64,000 bases of DNA from Dermacoccus nishinomiyaensis (GTDB lineage Bacteria > Actinomycetota > Actinomycetes > Actinomycetales > Dermatophilaceae), in the NCBI RefSeq assembly GCF_900447535.1, contig NZ_UFXX01000001.1, forward strand, positions 1,116,001 through 1,180,000, given 5' to 3'. The stretch's first letter is position 1. Each line of letters begins with the position of its first letter. Made by a program: the position numbers and the translations under genes. This document shows, piece after piece, positions 29,664 to 39,824 of this stretch. The notes under the pieces were generated by a model. That model did no database searches, was not told where the DNA came from, and saw only the letters and a program-made list of their open reading frames with translations.

Positions 29664-29929
29664 GTGTTCTCCTGATCATGAGCGGAGGTCTGGGGCAGCA
29701 CCGTTCCCGCTATGGCGTGAGCCTCGATGCTCGTGATGAGCGGTGGGACTCGCGGGTCCTCGGCCTCCGCGCCGAGGGTGACGTCCACTGGCGTGTCTCT
29801 GGATCAGATCGCTCTGAGAGATCTCGACGATTCATCCTGTCGGATCCTCGTCAGAGCCCAGTGGGGCCGGGTGCTGCAGTTTCATGTGTTGCGTCCTGGT
29901 GAAGACGCTGTGAGCTGGTGCTCGGTGGA

Positions 29930-30043
29930 TCAGCCCTGGCGCTGCTTGTGGCGCAGGTTCTCGCAGATCACCATGACTCGGCCGTTGCGGCGAATCACCT
30001 TGCACTTGTCACAGATCTTCTTGACGCTCGGCTGAACCTTCAT
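29930..30043 (-). CDS. rpmJ: 50S ribosomal protein L36
   Basis: A 37-residue protein. It starts [15 protein letters not shown] and carries the zinc ligands Cys11, Cys14, Cys27 and His32, so it is the zinc-binding (C+) form. In many actinobacteria a zinc-free paralogue replaces it under zinc starvation; none is in this window. It lies between infA and rpsM as expected. Confidence 0.95.
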   Translation of the reverse strand: MKVQPSVKKICDKCKVIRRNGRVMVICENLRHKQRQG

Positions 30044-30131
30044 CTGCCTGCTGTCTTGTCGATCGCGCTCTCGACACACCGACACGCTGCGACCATGCGG
30101 ACGCAGCGCGGGGAGCGAGAACTGGGTTGAA

Positions 30132-30353
30132 TCAGCGGTAACGGAAGACGATACGGCCGCGGGTCAGGTCATAGGGCGAGAGCTCGACGACGACCCGGTC
30201 CTCGGGGAGGATCCGGATGTAGTGCTGACGCATCTTGCCCGAGATGTGAGCGAGAACCTTGTGACCGTTCGTGAGCTCGACCCGGAACATCGCGTTCGGG
30301 AGAGCCTCGACGATCGTGCCCTCGATCTCGATGACACCGTCCTTCTTGGCCAT
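30132..30353 (-). CDS. infA: translation initiation factor IF-1
   Basis: A protein of 73 residues, an OB fold with the family sequence [20 protein letters not shown] and ending [12 protein letters not shown]. It binds the ribosomal A site during initiation. The ATG at 30353 gives exactly the family length; GGAGG lies only 2 bases upstream, an unusually short spacing. First gene of the operon that continues to rplQ. Confidence 0.96.
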   Translation of the reverse strand: MAKKDGVIEIEGTIVEALPNAMFRVELTNGHKVLAHISGKMRQHYIRILPEDRVVVELSPYDLTRGRIVFRYR

Positions 30354-30461
30354 AGCCTCCGCATTTCGCTGCACGAAACCGTCCCGGATGGACGGAATCT
30401 GTTGGCCGGCCTACCCGGTCGCGTGACGCTGAGCGCCACATACCACGACAGACCGTCCCTC

Positions 30462-30490
30462 AGTCTACGAGACGCGCTCGGCTTCCCCAA
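30462..30490 (-). promoter_or_regulatory. promoter of the infA-rpmJ-rpsM-rpsK-rpsD-rpoA-rplQ operon
   Basis: The minus strand reads -35 TTGGGG (30485-30490), 17-bp spacer, -10 TAGACT (30462-30467). It leaves a leader of about 100 nt before infA. Confidence 0.65.
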
Positions 30491-30570
30491 ATCGCCTCGA
30501 CCCGCCTCCGTTCCGATGAGAGGGGCTCGAGCGTTGGGGGACCCGGACGGCGTCGCGTCCGCGTGGGCCC

Positions 30571-31521
30571 TCAGTCGTCCAGGCCGCCGTACAACCCGAG
30601 CGGCTCGAGACGCGAACGTCCGCCGTCCTGCGCCGTCAGCACCCACAGGCCCTTCTCCGTCACCGCCACGGTGTGCTCGAAATGCGCGGCGAGGGAGCCG
30701 TCGTCGGTCTTGACGGTCCAGCCATCGTCGAGCTCATGCGTCTCGTACGTGCCGAGCGTGACCATCGGCTCGACGGCGACGACGAGACCAGGCTTCACCT
30801 TGGGGAGCCGCTCGTTGACGTACTCGTTGTAGACCGTTGGATCTTGGTGCAACTCACGACCCACACCGTGGCCCGTGTAGCCGTCGACGATCTCGAAGCT
30901 GGGCATCTCCGGCGGCAACCCCGCGAGGCGCTCCGGAGCGTTGAACTCCTCGAGCAGGTCTTGTACGCCCTCACCGACGTCGTTGAGGCGCTCGCCCACC
31001 TGAAGCGCCTCGATACCGGCCCACATCGACGCCTCGGTCGCGAGCACGAGAGCGCGGCGCAGGTCGCCCTGCGCCCACGCCACGACACCCTCTCGTCTGA
31101 TCGCCGGCTCATCACCCGCGTGACGCGCCGCCACGCGCTGCGCCGAGCTCGCGTCGTCCCTCGCCGCCCCGACGACGAACGTCAACGCCGAGTCGCCGTG
31201 CCACCCGTCGACGATCGCTCCGCAGTCGAGCGAGACGACGTCGCCGTCTTGCAGCACGCGCTCCCCCGGGATGCCATGGACCACCTCGTCGTTGACGGAG
31301 ATGCACAGCGTCGCGGGAAAGCCGTTGTACCCGAGGAACGACGGCGTCGCACCGCGTTCGAGCATGTGGGCGTGGGCGATGGCGTCGACGTCCTTCGTCG
31401 TCATGCCCGCGCGCGTTCCGAGTGCCGACGCGCGAAGCGCCGAGCCGGTCACGAGACCGGCCCGGCGCATCGCGCGGATGTCGTCACTCGACTTGAGATC
31501 CAGTCGGGTGCGTCCGAACAT
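30571..31521 (-). CDS. map: type I methionyl aminopeptidase
   Basis: A protein of 316 residues. It removes the initiator Met from new proteins. The five metal ligands are visible as Asp99, Asp110, His218, Glu251 and Glu282. The distance from Asp110 to His218 is 108 residues against about 63 in E. coli MetAP, due to additional segments around residues 119-154 and 190-210. The segments are hydrophilic and the pita-bread core is intact. Its ATG overlaps the adk stop by one base, so it is translated with secY and adk. Confidence 0.93.
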   Translation of the reverse strand: MFGRTRLDLKSSDDIRAMRRAGLVTGSALRASALGTRAGMTTKDVDAIAHAHMLERGATPSFLGYNGFPATLCISVNDEVVHGIPGERVLQDGDVVSLDCGAIVDGWHGDSALTFVVGAARDDASSAQRVAARHAGDEPAIRREGVVAWAQGDLRRALVLATEASMWAGIEALQVGERLNDVGEGVQDLLEEFNAPERLAGLPPEMPSFEIVDGYTGHGVGRELHQDPTVYNEYVNERLPKVKPGLVVAVEPMVTLGTYETHELDDGWTVKTDDGSLAAHFEHTVAVTEKGLWVLTAQDGGRSRLEPLGLYGGLDD

Positions 31522-32099
31522 CAGTTCTTCGCCGCGACCTCGTCGAGTGCCGCGCCGATCCGCGCCTCGACCTCGTCGATCGAGCCCATGCCGTCGACCT
31601 GGACGAGGAGGCCACGCTCGGTGTAGGCGGCGGCCAGCGGCGCCGTCTCGCGCACGTAGAGCTCCTGACGCTCGCGGATGACCTCTTCGGTGTCGTCCGC
31701 ACGGCCCGACGTCTCGGCGCGCTTGAGCAGGCGCTGCACGAGCTCCTCGCCATCGACGGTGAGTTCCAGGGCCGCGTCGAGGGCCTGGCCCTTCGCCGCG
31801 AGCATCTCCTCGAGCGCGACGACCTGGCCCGCGGTGCGCGGGTACCCGTCGAGCAGGAAGCCGTTCGCGGCGTCCTTCTCGTCGAGGCGGTTCTTGACGA
31901 TCTCGTTCGTGATCTCGTCCGGGACGTACCCACCGGAGGCCAGGATGTCCTTGACCTTGAGGCCGAGCTCGGTCTCGTTCTTGATGTTGGCGCGGAAGAT
32001 ATCGCCGGTCGAGATGTGCGGGATGCCCCGGCTTTCGGCCAGACGCTCCGCCTGCGTTCCCTTGCCTGCCCCGGGGGGTCCGAGAATGATGAGTCGCAT
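31521..32099 (-). CDS. adk: adenylate kinase
   Basis: A protein of 192 residues. P-loop GPPGAGKGT is at 7-15, [14 protein letters not shown] is the AMP-site block. The lid is the short type without zinc cysteines. It balances ATP, ADP and AMP. The ATG overlaps the secY stop (TAATG) and the stop overlaps the map start (TGATG): the standard secY-adk-map order. Confidence 0.96.
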   Translation of the reverse strand: MRLIILGPPGAGKGTQAERLAESRGIPHISTGDIFRANIKNETELGLKVKDILASGGYVPDEITNEIVKNRLDEKDAANGFLLDGYPRTAGQVVALEEMLAAKGQALDAALELTVDGEELVQRLLKRAETSGRADDTEEVIRERQELYVRETAPLAAAYTERGLLVQVDGMGSIDEVEARIGAALDEVAAKN

Positions 32100-33412
32100 T
32101 ACCGCAAGAACCCTTCGTAGTTGTGCTGTTGCAGCTTGGAGTCGACCTGCTTGACGGTCTCCAGACCCACGCCGACGAGGATGAGGATGGACGCGCCACC
32201 GAACGGAACGTTCTGGTTCGCGTCGAAGAGCGCCAGCGCGATCAGGGGTAGCAGCGCGAGGAACGCGATGTAGATCGCGCCGACGGTGGTGATGCGCGTC
32301 AGGACGTAGCTGAGGTACTTGGCCGTCGCGGAGCCGGCGCGGACTCCCGGAATGAAGCTCCCGGCCTGCTTGAGGTTGTCCGCCACCTCGTCGGGCTGGT
32401 AGGTGATCGACACGTAGAAGAACGTGAAGAACAGGATCAGGACCGTGTAGATCGCCATGTAGACGGGGTGGTCGCCGCGCGCCAGGTAGGTGTTGATCCA
32501 CTGCGCCCACCCGGGCGGATTCGTCTTGTTCGCCGCGAACTGCGAAACCATGACAGGCAGGGAGAGCAAGGACGTCGCGAAGATGATCGGGATGACGTTG
32601 GCCATGTTGACCTTCAGCGGGATGTACGTCGTCGTCCCGCCGTAGGAGCGACGTCCGACCATGCGCTTCGCGTATTGGACGGGGATGCGTCGCTGACTGT
32701 TCTCCACGAAAACGACGGCGGTCGTCACAGCCAAGCACATGATGACCACGGCGATGAAACGCCCCCAGCCCTGGTTGTGGATCGCCCACAGACTCTGGGG
32801 CACGCGGGCGGCAACGGCGGTCAGGATGAGCAGCGACATACCGTTGCCGATACCCCGTTCCGTCACCTGCTCACCGAGCCACATGATGAGGCCGGTGCCG
32901 GCCGTCAGGGTCAGAATCATGAGCAGGACGGTCGGGATCGAGTCGTCCGTCATGATCGTCGAACACGTGGTCGGGCTACCACCGAGAATCGTCCACGGGC
33001 TACGAGCGGCGGTGATGAGCGTCGAACTCTGCAGGAGCGCTAGCGCGATCGCGAGATAGCGGGTGTACTGCGTCATCTTCGCCTGCCCGCTCTGGCCCTC
33101 CTTCTTGAGGGTCTCGAAACGCGGGATGACGACCGTCAACAACTGAATGATGATCGACGCGGTGATGTAGGGCATGATGCCGAGCGCGAAGATCGACAGC
33201 TGGAGCAGCGCGCCACCTGAGAACAGGTTCGCGAGCCCGAGGAGGCTGTTCGAACCACCGGCCGCGGCCTGACACTTGGCCACGAGATCGAAGCTGATCC
33301 CCGGCGTCGGAATGTGCGAACCGAGCCGGAACAACGCCATGATGGCCAGCGTGAACAGGATCTTGTTGCGCAGTTCGGGCGTCCGGAAGGCGCGTCCAAA
33401 ACTGGTCAGCAC
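32099..33412 (-). CDS. secY: preprotein translocase subunit SecY
   Basis: A protein of 437 residues with ten membrane segments, the pore of the Sec machinery. The N-terminal PTPGISF block and the cytoplasmic loop [20 protein letters not shown] are typical. The start is GTG, with AGGAGG 5-6 bases upstream and a 20-bp palindrome just before that. It is separated from rplO by a terminator and so has its own transcript. Confidence 0.96.
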   Translation of the reverse strand: MLTSFGRAFRTPELRNKILFTLAIMALFRLGSHIPTPGISFDLVAKCQAAAGGSNSLLGLANLFSGGALLQLSIFALGIMPYITASIIIQLLTVVIPRFETLKKEGQSGQAKMTQYTRYLAIALALLQSSTLITAARSPWTILGGSPTTCSTIMTDDSIPTVLLMILTLTAGTGLIMWLGEQVTERGIGNGMSLLILTAVAARVPQSLWAIHNQGWGRFIAVVIMCLAVTTAVVFVENSQRRIPVQYAKRMVGRRSYGGTTTYIPLKVNMANVIPIIFATSLLSLPVMVSQFAANKTNPPGWAQWINTYLARGDHPVYMAIYTVLILFFTFFYVSITYQPDEVADNLKQAGSFIPGVRAGSATAKYLSYVLTRITTVGAIYIAFLALLPLIALALFDANQNVPFGGASILILVGVGLETVKQVDSKLQQHNYEGFLR

Positions 33413-33424
33413 AAAAACCTCCTG

Positions 33425-33444
33425 AGCCGTGACGCGTCACGGCT
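33425..33444 (-). promoter_or_regulatory. 20-bp perfect palindrome next to the secY ribosome site
   Basis: AGCCGTGACG and CGTCACGGCT are exact mirror halves with no spacer. On the secY mRNA the hairpin would end about 3 nt before AGGAGG. It could modulate initiation or bind a protein; there is no direct evidence for either. Confidence 0.45.
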
Positions 33445-33554
33445 GAATACGTAAAGGGCTTGCCGGGTGGCCCCGACGACGGCGTCGCACCCGACGCGGG
33501 CGACCACCGTCAACGAATAGACGATACCCTCCCCCGCGTCCCGACGACGAAAGA

Positions 33555-33594
33555 ACCCCGCCGGGAGCACCACATCGTGGCACCCCGGCGGGGT
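33555..33594 (-). terminator. terminator of the spc-type ribosomal cluster, after rplO
   Basis: ACCCCGCCGGG/CCCGGCGGGGT gives 11 pairs, and the interior adds CCAC/GTGG. On the minus transcript it is followed by TTCTTTCG. It lies 16 bp after the rplO stop and separates this operon from secY-adk-map. Confidence 0.8.
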
Positions 33595-33609
33595 CCTGTC
33601 TCAGACGCG

Positions 33610-34074
33610 TCACTCAGCGGTGACGGAACCGCCTGCGGCCTCGATCTTGTCCTTGGCCGTGGCCGAGAACTTCTGCGCCGTGACGTTCACCTTGACGGTG
33701 ATGTCGCCAGTGCCGAGCACCTTGACGGGCTGGCCCTTGCGGACGGCACCCTTCTCCACGAGCGCCGCGACGTCGACGTCGCCGCCCTCGGGGAACAAGG
33801 TGGAGATCTTGTCCAGGTTCACGACCTGGTACTCGACCTTGAACGGGTTCTTGAAGCCGCGGAGCTTGGGCAGACGCATGTGCAGCGGCGTCTGACCACC
33901 CTCGAAGCGAGCGGGAACCTGGTAGCGAGCCTTCGTACCCTTGGTACCACGACCCGCGGTCTTGCCCTTGGAGCCCTCACCGCGACCCACACGGGTCTTC
34001 GCGGTCTTGGCACCCGGGGCGGGACGCAGGTTGTGGATCTTCAGGGCCGACCCGTTGGCCTTGGTGTCAGGCAT
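33610..34074 (-). CDS. rplO: 50S ribosomal protein L15
   Basis: A protein of 154 residues. The Gly/Lys/Arg-rich N-terminal arm ([18 protein letters not shown]) threads into 23S rRNA; the globular part has [20 protein letters not shown]. Last gene of the cluster that starts at rplN. Confidence 0.97.
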   Translation of the reverse strand: MPDTKANGSALKIHNLRPAPGAKTAKTRVGRGEGSKGKTAGRGTKGTKARYQVPARFEGGQTPLHMRLPKLRGFKNPFKVEYQVVNLDKISTLFPEGGDVDVAALVEKGAVRKGQPVKVLGTGDITVKVNVTAQKFSATAKDKIEAAGGSVTAE

Positions 34075-34076
34075 TT

Positions 34077-34259
34077 TCAGTCAACCTCCTCGACGGTCAC
34101 GAGGTGCGCGACCGCGCGGACCATGCCCCGAAACTCGGGGCGGTCCTCCTTGACGACCGTGTGGCCGATGCGCTTGAGGCCCAGCGAACGCAGGGTCTCA
34201 CGGTGCTGCGGCTTGCCACCGATCTCGGAACGGATCTGGGTCACCTTGAGCTGAGCCAT
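34077..34259 (-). CDS. rpmD: 50S ribosomal protein L30
   Basis: A 60-residue protein of the short bacterial type: [20 protein letters not shown], then [12 protein letters not shown]. Its ATG at 34259 overlaps the rpsE stop (TGATG), and rplO starts 2 bases after its stop. Confidence 0.96.
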   Translation of the reverse strand: MAQLKVTQIRSEIGGKPQHRETLRSLGLKRIGHTVVKEDRPEFRGMVRAVAHLVTVEEVD

Positions 34260-34906
34260 CACGCACCTGCCTTCTCGGCCATCGCGTGCTGCATCGCAGC
34301 GGGGACGACGTCGTCGATCGGCAGGCCACGGCGAGCGGCCACGGCCTCCGGACGCTCGAGACCCTGGAGGGCCGCGACCGTCGCGTGGACGATGTTGATC
34401 GAGTTGTCGGAGCCCAGGGACTTCGACAGCACGTCGTGGATGCCTGCGCACTCGAGGACGGCGCGCACCGGACCACCGGCGATGACACCGGTACCGGGCG
34501 ATGCCGGCTTCAGCAGGACGACGCCCGCCGCAGCCTCACCCTGAACGGGGTGCGGGATCGTGCCCTGGATGCGGGGGACGCGGAAGAAGTTCTTCTTCGC
34601 CTCCTCGACACCCTTGGCGATGGCTGCGGGAACTTCCTTGGCCTTGCCGTAGCCGACACCGACGGTGCCGTCACCGTCACCGACGACGACGAGGGCGGTG
34701 AAGCTGAAGCGACGACCACCCTTGACGACCTTGGCGACACGGTTGATGGTGACGACGTTCTCGACGTACTGGTTGCGCTCTTCCTCGCGGCCGCGGCCGC
34801 GGCCGCCGTCACGACGACCGCCATCGCGGCGGTTGTCACGCTGGTTGTTGTCGCGCTCGCCGCCCGTCTGGGCGGTACCGGCGCCTCGACGCTGGGGTCC
34901 AGCCAT
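34259..34906 (-). CDS. rpsE: 30S ribosomal protein S5
   Basis: A protein of 215 residues. A disordered Arg/Asp/Gly-rich N terminus of about 45 residues precedes the double-stranded RNA-binding-like domain ([19 protein letters not shown]) and the C-terminal domain with [20 protein letters not shown]. It helps decoding accuracy and mRNA unwinding at the entry channel. Confidence 0.97.
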   Translation of the reverse strand: MAGPQRRGAGTAQTGGERDNNQRDNRRDGGRRDGGRGRGREEERNQYVENVVTINRVAKVVKGGRRFSFTALVVVGDGDGTVGVGYGKAKEVPAAIAKGVEEAKKNFFRVPRIQGTIPHPVQGEAAAGVVLLKPASPGTGVIAGGPVRAVLECAGIHDVLSKSLGSDNSINIVHATVAALQGLERPEAVAARRGLPIDDVVPAAMQHAMAEKAGA

Positions 34907-34943
34907 CAGACATTCCTCTTCTCGGCGTTGTTCTGGTTGGTCA

Positions 34944-35318
34944 TCACAGGCTCAGGCCACCTTCGCGGGCGCCGTCGGCGATCGCGGCGACGCGGCCGGC
35001 GTAGCGGTTGCCGCCACGGTCGAACACGACTGCCTCGATGCCCTGGGCCTTGGCACGCTCGGCCACGAGTTCGCCGACCTTGCGGGCCTTGGCGGACTTG
35101 TCACCCTCGAACGTGCGCAGGTCGGCTTCCATGGTGGACGCGGACGCGACGGTCTTGCCGACCGTGTCGTCGACGACCTGGACGAAGACGTGACGGCTGG
35201 AACGCGAGACGACCAGGCGCGGGCGAACCGCGGTCCCCGTGACCTTCTTGCGCAGGCGCAGGTGACGACGGCCGCGAGCTGCGGACTTGCTCGTCGAACG
35301 CTTGACGATCTTTGCCAT
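34944..35318 (-). CDS. rplR: 50S ribosomal protein L18
   Basis: A protein of 124 residues. [38 protein letters not shown] and the ending [20 protein letters not shown] are standard. It binds 5S rRNA together with L5. Confidence 0.97.
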   Translation of the reverse strand: MAKIVKRSTSKSAARGRRHLRLRKKVTGTAVRPRLVVSRSSRHVFVQVVDDTVGKTVASASTMEADLRTFEGDKSAKARKVGELVAERAKAQGIEAVVFDRGGNRYAGRVAAIADGAREGGLSL

Positions 35319-35321
35319 GGC

Positions 35322-35861
35322 TTACTTACCAGCCTTTCCGACCTTGCGGCGGATGTGCTCGCCTTCGTAGCGGACACCCTTCGCCTTGTACGGGTCGGGC
35401 TTGCGCAGCTTGCGGATGTTGGCCGAGACCTCACCGACGAGCTGCTTGTCGATACCGGAGACCGAGAAGCGGGTCGGGTTCTCGACGACGAACGTGATGC
35501 CCTCGGGGGCCTTCACGAGGATCGGGTGCGAGTAGCCGAGCGCGAACTCGAGGTCGCTGCCCTTCGCCGTCACGCGGTAACCCGTGCCGTGGATCTCGAG
35601 CTTCTTGGTGTAGCCGTCGGTGACACCGACGACCATGTTGTTGATCAGGCTCCGCGTCAGTCCGTGACGGGCGCGCGCGTCGCGCTCGTCGTTGGGTCGC
35701 GTCACCTCGACGGATCCGTCCTCGCCCTTGGCGACGGTGATCGGCGCGGGAACCGTCAGGTCAAGGCTGCCCTTGGGGCCCTTAACCGTGACGTCCTGGC
35801 CGTCGATGGTCACCTCGACACCGGACGGGACAGGAACCGGGAGACGTCCAATACGTGACAT
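35322..35861 (-). CDS. rplF: 50S ribosomal protein L6
   Basis: A protein of 179 residues with two similar alpha-beta domains. It begins [20 protein letters not shown] and ends in the family block [20 protein letters not shown]. It sits near the GTPase centre. Spacing to rplR is 3 bp. Confidence 0.97.
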   Translation of the reverse strand: MSRIGRLPVPVPSGVEVTIDGQDVTVKGPKGSLDLTVPAPITVAKGEDGSVEVTRPNDERDARARHGLTRSLINNMVVGVTDGYTKKLEIHGTGYRVTAKGSDLEFALGYSHPILVKAPEGITFVVENPTRFSVSGIDKQLVGEVSANIRKLRKPDPYKAKGVRYEGEHIRRKVGKAGK

Positions 35862-35884
35862 CTGTTTCTCCTCCTAATTCCTGA

Positions 35885-36283
35885 TTACCAGACGTAGGCG
35901 AGGACTTCCCCGCCAACACCCTTGGCCGCCGCCTGCTTGTCGGTGAGCAGACCGGAGGACGTGGAAAGAATGGCAATGCCGAGGCCACCGAGAACCTTGG
36001 GGAGGTTGGTGGACTTGGCGTAGACGCGAAGGCCGGGCTTCGAGACGCGGCGCACTCCGGCGATGGAGCGCTCACGGTTCGGGCCGTACTTCAGGTTGAT
36101 CGTGAGCGTCTGGCCGACGCGGGCTTCTTCGACGGTCCAGCCGGCGATGTAACCCTCGCGTTCAAGAATCTCAGCGATGTGGGACTTCAGCTTCGAGAAC
36201 GGCATGGACGTCGAGTCGTGGTGCGCCGAGTTGGCGTTCCGGACTCGCGTCAACATGTCCGCGATCGGGTCGGTCATGGTCAT
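35885..36283 (-). CDS. rpsH: 30S ribosomal protein S8
   Basis: A protein of 132 residues. It starts [20 protein letters not shown] and contains [12 protein letters not shown] and the closing [20 protein letters not shown] primary 16S binder that represses the spc operon in E. coli. A second ATG two codons in is a possible start. Confidence 0.97.
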   Translation of the reverse strand: MTMTDPIADMLTRVRNANSAHHDSTSMPFSKLKSHIAEILEREGYIAGWTVEEARVGQTLTINLKYGPNRERSIAGVRRVSKPGLRVYAKSTNLPKVLGGLGIAILSTSSGLLTDKQAAAKGVGGEVLAYVW

Positions 36284-36374
36284 TGGGCTTCTCCGCCCTT
36301 CCTCACCGGGGTTTCAACCCGCGTGTGTTGGGTCGACCTACGGTGTAGAACGAACTAATGAAAGTGGTGGGTTC

Positions 36375-36560
36375 TTACCAGCTGGACTTGGTCACGCCCG
36401 GCAGTTCGCCGGCGTGTGCCATCTCGCGCAAGCAGATGCGGCACAGGCCGAACTTGCGGTAGACCGAGTGCGGGCGGCCGCAGCGCTGGCAGCGCGTGTA
36501 GCCACGAACCTTGAACTTCGGCTTGGCGTTCGCCTTGTTGATCAGTGCGGTCTTCGCCAT
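36375..36560 (-). CDS. rpsZ: 30S ribosomal protein S14 type Z
   Basis: A 61-residue zinc-finger form. Ligands Cys24, Cys27, Cys40 and Cys43 lie in [10 protein letters not shown] and [10 protein letters not shown]. The short zinc form is the one expected in the spc cluster of actinobacteria; a zinc-free long paralogue elsewhere is common but not in this window. Two bases separate it from rplE. Confidence 0.95.
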   Translation of the reverse strand: MAKTALINKANAKPKFKVRGYTRCQRCGRPHSVYRKFGLCRICLREMAHAGELPGVTKSSW

Positions 36561-36562
36561 CG

Positions 36563-37126
36563 TCACTTCTCCTTGAACGGGAATCCGAGGGCGCGCAGCA
36601 GGGCGCGGCCTTCGTCGTCGTTCGCGGCGGTCGTCACGACGGTGATGTCCATGCCGCGGACGCGGTCGATCTTGTCCTGGTCGATCTCGTGGAACATCGA
36701 CTGCTCGTTCAGACCGAACGTGTAGTTGCCGTTGCCGTCGAACTGCTTCGGCGACAGGCCGCGGAAGTCGCGGATACGCGGCAGCGCAACCGAAACGAGG
36801 CGGTCGAGGAACTCCCACATGCGGTCGCCGCGCAGCGTGACGTGCGCGCCGATCGGCATGCCCTCACGCAGCTTGAACTGGGCGATCGACTTGCGTGCCT
36901 TGGTGACAGCCGGCTTCTGGCCGGTGATGGCCTCGAGGTCGCGGATGGCGCCCTCAATCAGCTTGCTGTCCTTCGCGGCGTCGCCGACACCCATGTTGAC
37001 GACGACCTTGACGACACCCGGAACCTGCATCGCGTTGGCGAAGTTGAACTCGCCCTGCAGCTGGCCCTTGATCTCGTCCTGGTAGCGCGTCTTCAGACGC
37101 GGGGTGGTCTTCGTGGTCTCAGACAT
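36563..37126 (-). CDS. rplE: 50S ribosomal protein L5
   Basis: A protein of 187 residues. Key blocks are [40 protein letters not shown] and [19 protein letters not shown]. It binds 5S rRNA and P-site tRNA. The ATG at 37126 overlaps the rplX stop by one base; a GTG one codon earlier (37129) is also possible. Confidence 0.96.
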   Translation of the reverse strand: MSETTKTTPRLKTRYQDEIKGQLQGEFNFANAMQVPGVVKVVVNMGVGDAAKDSKLIEGAIRDLEAITGQKPAVTKARKSIAQFKLREGMPIGAHVTLRGDRMWEFLDRLVSVALPRIRDFRGLSPKQFDGNGNYTFGLNEQSMFHEIDQDKIDRVRGMDITVVTTAANDDEGRALLRALGFPFKEK

Positions 37127-37488
37127 CACAGGTCCTTACCGGAACGCACGGACACGCGGGTACGCACGGTCTTGGTCTTGCCGTCGCGCTCGACCTGCTC
37201 GACGCGGGTGCGCACACGGGTGGGCTTGTTCGTCTCCGGGTCGACGAGGGCCACGTTCGAGACGTGGATCGGCGCCTCGACGACCGTGAGGCCGCCGGTG
37301 CCCGCACCGGGCTGACCGGCCTTGACGTGCTTCGTGACGCGGTTGATGCCCTCGACGAGGACACGCTGCGTCTCCGGGAACACGGCGATGACCTTGCCCT
37401 GCTTGCCCTTGTCGCCGCCATTCTTCTCGGAACGGCCGCTGATGACCTGGACGAGGTCGTTCTTCTTGATCTTCATCTTGGCCACCAT
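37126..37488 (-). CDS. rplX: 50S ribosomal protein L24
   Basis: A protein of 120 residues with a KOW motif ([20 protein letters not shown]). The start at 37488 gives [11 protein letters not shown]; an ATG four codons later (37476) would give the more usual MKIKKND and cannot be excluded. It initiates large-subunit assembly. Confidence 0.94.
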   Translation of the reverse strand: MVAKMKIKKNDLVQVISGRSEKNGGDKGKQGKVIAVFPETQRVLVEGINRVTKHVKAGQPGAGTGGLTVVEAPIHVSNVALVDPETNKPTRVRTRVEQVERDGKTKTVRTRVSVRSGKDL

Positions 37489-37491
37489 GGT

Positions 37492-37860
37492 TCAGAGCAC
37501 CTCCGGGGCAAGCGAAATGATCTTCATGAACTTCTTGTCGCGCAGTTCACGGCCGACGGGGCCGAAGATGCGCGTACCACGCGGGTCGCCGTCACCCTTG
37601 AGGATGACTGCCGCGTTCTCGTCGAAGCGGATGTAGGAGCCGTCTGCACGACGGCGCTCCTTCTTGGTGCGAACGATGACGGCCTTGACGACGTCACCCT
37701 TCTTGACATTGCCACCGGGGATGGCGTCCTTGACGGTGGCCACGATGGTGTCACCGATGCCGGCGTACCGGCGGCCAGAACCGCCGAGCACGCGGATGCA
37801 CAGGATCTCCTTGGCACCGGTGTTGTCGGCGACACGAAGTCGCGACTCCTGCTGAATCAC
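37492..37860 (-). CDS. rplN: 50S ribosomal protein L14
   Basis: A protein of 122 residues from a GTG start with AGGAG upstream. [20 protein letters not shown] and [20 protein letters not shown] are the family blocks. It forms intersubunit bridges. Probably the first gene of a separate spc-type transcript, because a hairpin lies between it and rpsQ. Confidence 0.97.
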   Translation of the reverse strand: MIQQESRLRVADNTGAKEILCIRVLGGSGRRYAGIGDTIVATVKDAIPGGNVKKGDVVKAVIVRTKKERRRADGSYIRFDENAAVILKGDGDPRGTRIFGPVGRELRDKKFMKIISLAPEVL

Positions 37861-37973
37861 AGTTTCTACTCCTGTCGTCTCACTGGTTCTCGCCCGATCT
37901 GAGCGAGCCTTGCGGAACGTTTAATGGTCTCACACCGATCGGCGCACGCGAAAACCGGGAGAGTCCCCCGCGC

Positions 37974-38006
37974 CGGTGGGGCGACGACGAGATCGCCGCC
38001 CCACCG
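37974..38006 (-). terminator. hairpin between rpsQ and rplN
   Basis: CGGTGGGGCG pairs with CGCCCCACCG (10 pairs, 13-base loop). On the minus transcript GGTTTTCG follows about 30 nt later. It sits in a 188-bp gap, the largest within the ribosomal cluster, and may end the S10-type operon or attenuate read-through. Confidence 0.55.
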
Positions 38007-38048
38007 ATGACGGGCGTGGACTTCCCGGCTACGCGCGTGCCTCGCGGC

Positions 38049-38339
38049 TTACTTGGCGCGCTCGAGGATCTCGACGACGCGCCAACGCTTCGTTGCCGAG
38101 AGCGGGCGGGTCTCCATGATGAGAACGCGGTCGCCGATGCCGGCGCTGTTGTTCTCGTCGTGGGCCTTCACCTTGCTGCTGCGGCGCATGACCTTGCCGT
38201 ACAGGGCATGCTTGACGCGGTCCTCGACCTCGACGACGACGGTCTTGTCCATCTTGTCGCTGACGACGTAACCCTGACGCGTCTTGCGGTAGTTGCGCTC
38301 TGCCTGCTCGGTCACAGCGGTCTCCTGCTTGTCAGTCAT
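38049..38339 (-). CDS. rpsQ: 30S ribosomal protein S17
   Basis: A protein of 96 residues, OB fold. [20 protein letters not shown] is the conserved start and [20 protein letters not shown] the conserved end. It has a short acidic N-terminal extension. Confidence 0.97.
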   Translation of the reverse strand: MTDKQETAVTEQAERNYRKTRQGYVVSDKMDKTVVVEVEDRVKHALYGKVMRRSSKVKAHDENNSAGIGDRVLIMETRPLSATKRWRVVEILERAK

Positions 38340-38341
38340 GG

Positions 38342-38578
38342 TCAGCCAACCTTCTCATCACGGCCGATGTTGAGCTCGCGCTCACGCATCTCCGTGTAGA
38401 TGCGCGCGATGTCCGTGCGAACGGAACGCAGACGGGCCGAGCTCTCGAGCTGGCCGGTGGCCGACTGGAAGCGCAGGTTGAAGAGTTCCTTCTTCGCCTC
38501 TGCGAGCTTCTGCGTCAGCACCTCGTCCGTCATCTCGCGCAGTGCCTTCGGCTGCAGGTCTTCCGAACCCTTGGCCAT
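38342..38578 (-). CDS. rpmC: 50S ribosomal protein L29
   Basis: A protein of 78 residues made of two long helices, with [11 protein letters not shown]-like [17 protein letters not shown]. It lies at the exit tunnel and helps recruit SRP and trigger factor. The ATG overlaps the rplP stop (TGATG). Confidence 0.96.
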   Translation of the reverse strand: MAKGSEDLQPKALREMTDEVLTQKLAEAKKELFNLRFQSATGQLESSARLRSVRTDIARIYTEMRERELNIGRDEKVG

Positions 38579-38997
38579 CAGATGTCACCACCTTCACGCG
38601 CGACGAAGCGGCACTTCATCGGCAGCTTGTGCATCGCGAGACGCATGGCCTCGCGCGCAACCTCTTCGGACACACCGTTGACCTCGAACATGACGCGGCC
38701 CGGCTTGACGTTGGCGACCCACCACTCCGGCGAACCCTTACCGGAACCCATGCGGGTCTCGGCGGGCTTCTTCGTCAGCGGACGGTCCGGGTAGATGTTG
38801 ATCCACACCTTTCCGCCACGCTTCATGTAGCGGGTCATCGCGATACGAGCGGACTCGATCTGACGGTTCGTGACGTAAGCCGGCTCGAGAGCCTGGATGC
38901 CGTAGTCACCGAACGTGACCTGCGTGCCGCCCTTGGCGGTGCCGCTGCGCTTCGGGTGGTGCTGCTTGCGGTGCTTCACTCGACGGGGAATGAGCAT
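38578..38997 (-). CDS. rplP: 50S ribosomal protein L16
   Basis: A protein of 139 residues. It starts [20 protein letters not shown] and contains [19 protein letters not shown] and [19 protein letters not shown]. It orders the A-site tRNA elbow. The ATG overlaps the rpsC stop. Confidence 0.97.
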   Translation of the reverse strand: MLIPRRVKHRKQHHPKRSGTAKGGTQVTFGDYGIQALEPAYVTNRQIESARIAMTRYMKRGGKVWINIYPDRPLTKKPAETRMGSGKGSPEWWVANVKPGRVMFEVNGVSEEVAREAMRLAMHKLPMKCRFVAREGGDI

Positions 38998-39824
38998 CAG
39001 GCTTCGCCTCCCTCAGTCTTGGCGGGCTCGGTGACCTCGGTCGTCGTCTCGCTGGTGACAGCGGTCTGCTCGGCGCGCTGGCCACGACCGCGCCCGCGCT
39101 CACCACGGTCGCCGCGCGGGCCGTCGTTGCGGCGGCCACGGGCCGGACGCTGCGGGGCGGCGGCCTGCTCACGAGCGAGCTCCTTGGCCGTCAGGTCGCC
39201 CTTGTAGATCCAGACCTTGACACCGATGCGGCCGAACGTCGTACGCGCCTCGTAGAAGCCGTAGTCGATGTTGGCGCGCAGCGTGTGCAGCGGCACACGA
39301 CCTTCGCGGTAGAACTCCGAGCGCGACATCTCGGCGCCGCCGAGACGACCGGAGCACTGGACACGGATGCCCTTGGCGCCGGCGCGCTGCGCGGACATGA
39401 TGCCCTTGCGCATCGCACGACGGAAGGACACGCGCGCCGAGAGCTGCTCGGCGATGCCCTGCGCGACGAGCTGAGCGTCGGCCTCGGGGTTCTTGACCTC
39501 GAGGATGTTCAGCTGAACCTGCTTGCCCGTGAGCTTCTCCAGGCGCGAGCGGAGGCGGTCGGCCTCGGCGCCGCGGCGGCCGATGACGATGCCCGGACGC
39601 GCCGTGTGGATGTCGACGCGAACACGGTCACGCGTGCGCTCGATGTCGACGCGTGCGATACCGGCGCGCTCCATGCCCTCGGACAGGAGCTTGCGGATCG
39701 CGACGTCTTCCTTGACGTAGTCGCTGTAGCGCTGGCCCGGCTTCGTCGAGTCGGCGAACCAGCGGCTCTTGTGCTCGGTCGTGATGCCGAGGCGGAAACC
39801 GTTCGGGTTGATCTTCTGACCCAT
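38997..39824 (-). CDS. rpsC: 30S ribosomal protein S3
   Basis: A protein of 275 residues. [20 protein letters not shown] opens the protein, the KH domain has [20 protein letters not shown], and the C-terminal domain has [20 protein letters not shown]. The last 60 residues are an Arg/Gly then Glu/Thr-rich tail, usual in actinobacteria. It lies at the mRNA entry. Confidence 0.97.
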   Translation of the reverse strand: MGQKINPNGFRLGITTEHKSRWFADSTKPGQRYSDYVKEDVAIRKLLSEGMERAGIARVDIERTRDRVRVDIHTARPGIVIGRRGAEADRLRSRLEKLTGKQVQLNILEVKNPEADAQLVAQGIAEQLSARVSFRRAMRKGIMSAQRAGAKGIRVQCSGRLGGAEMSRSEFYREGRVPLHTLRANIDYGFYEARTTFGRIGVKVWIYKGDLTAKELAREQAAAPQRPARGRRNDGPRGDRGERGRGRGQRAEQTAVTSETTTEVTEPAKTEGGEA

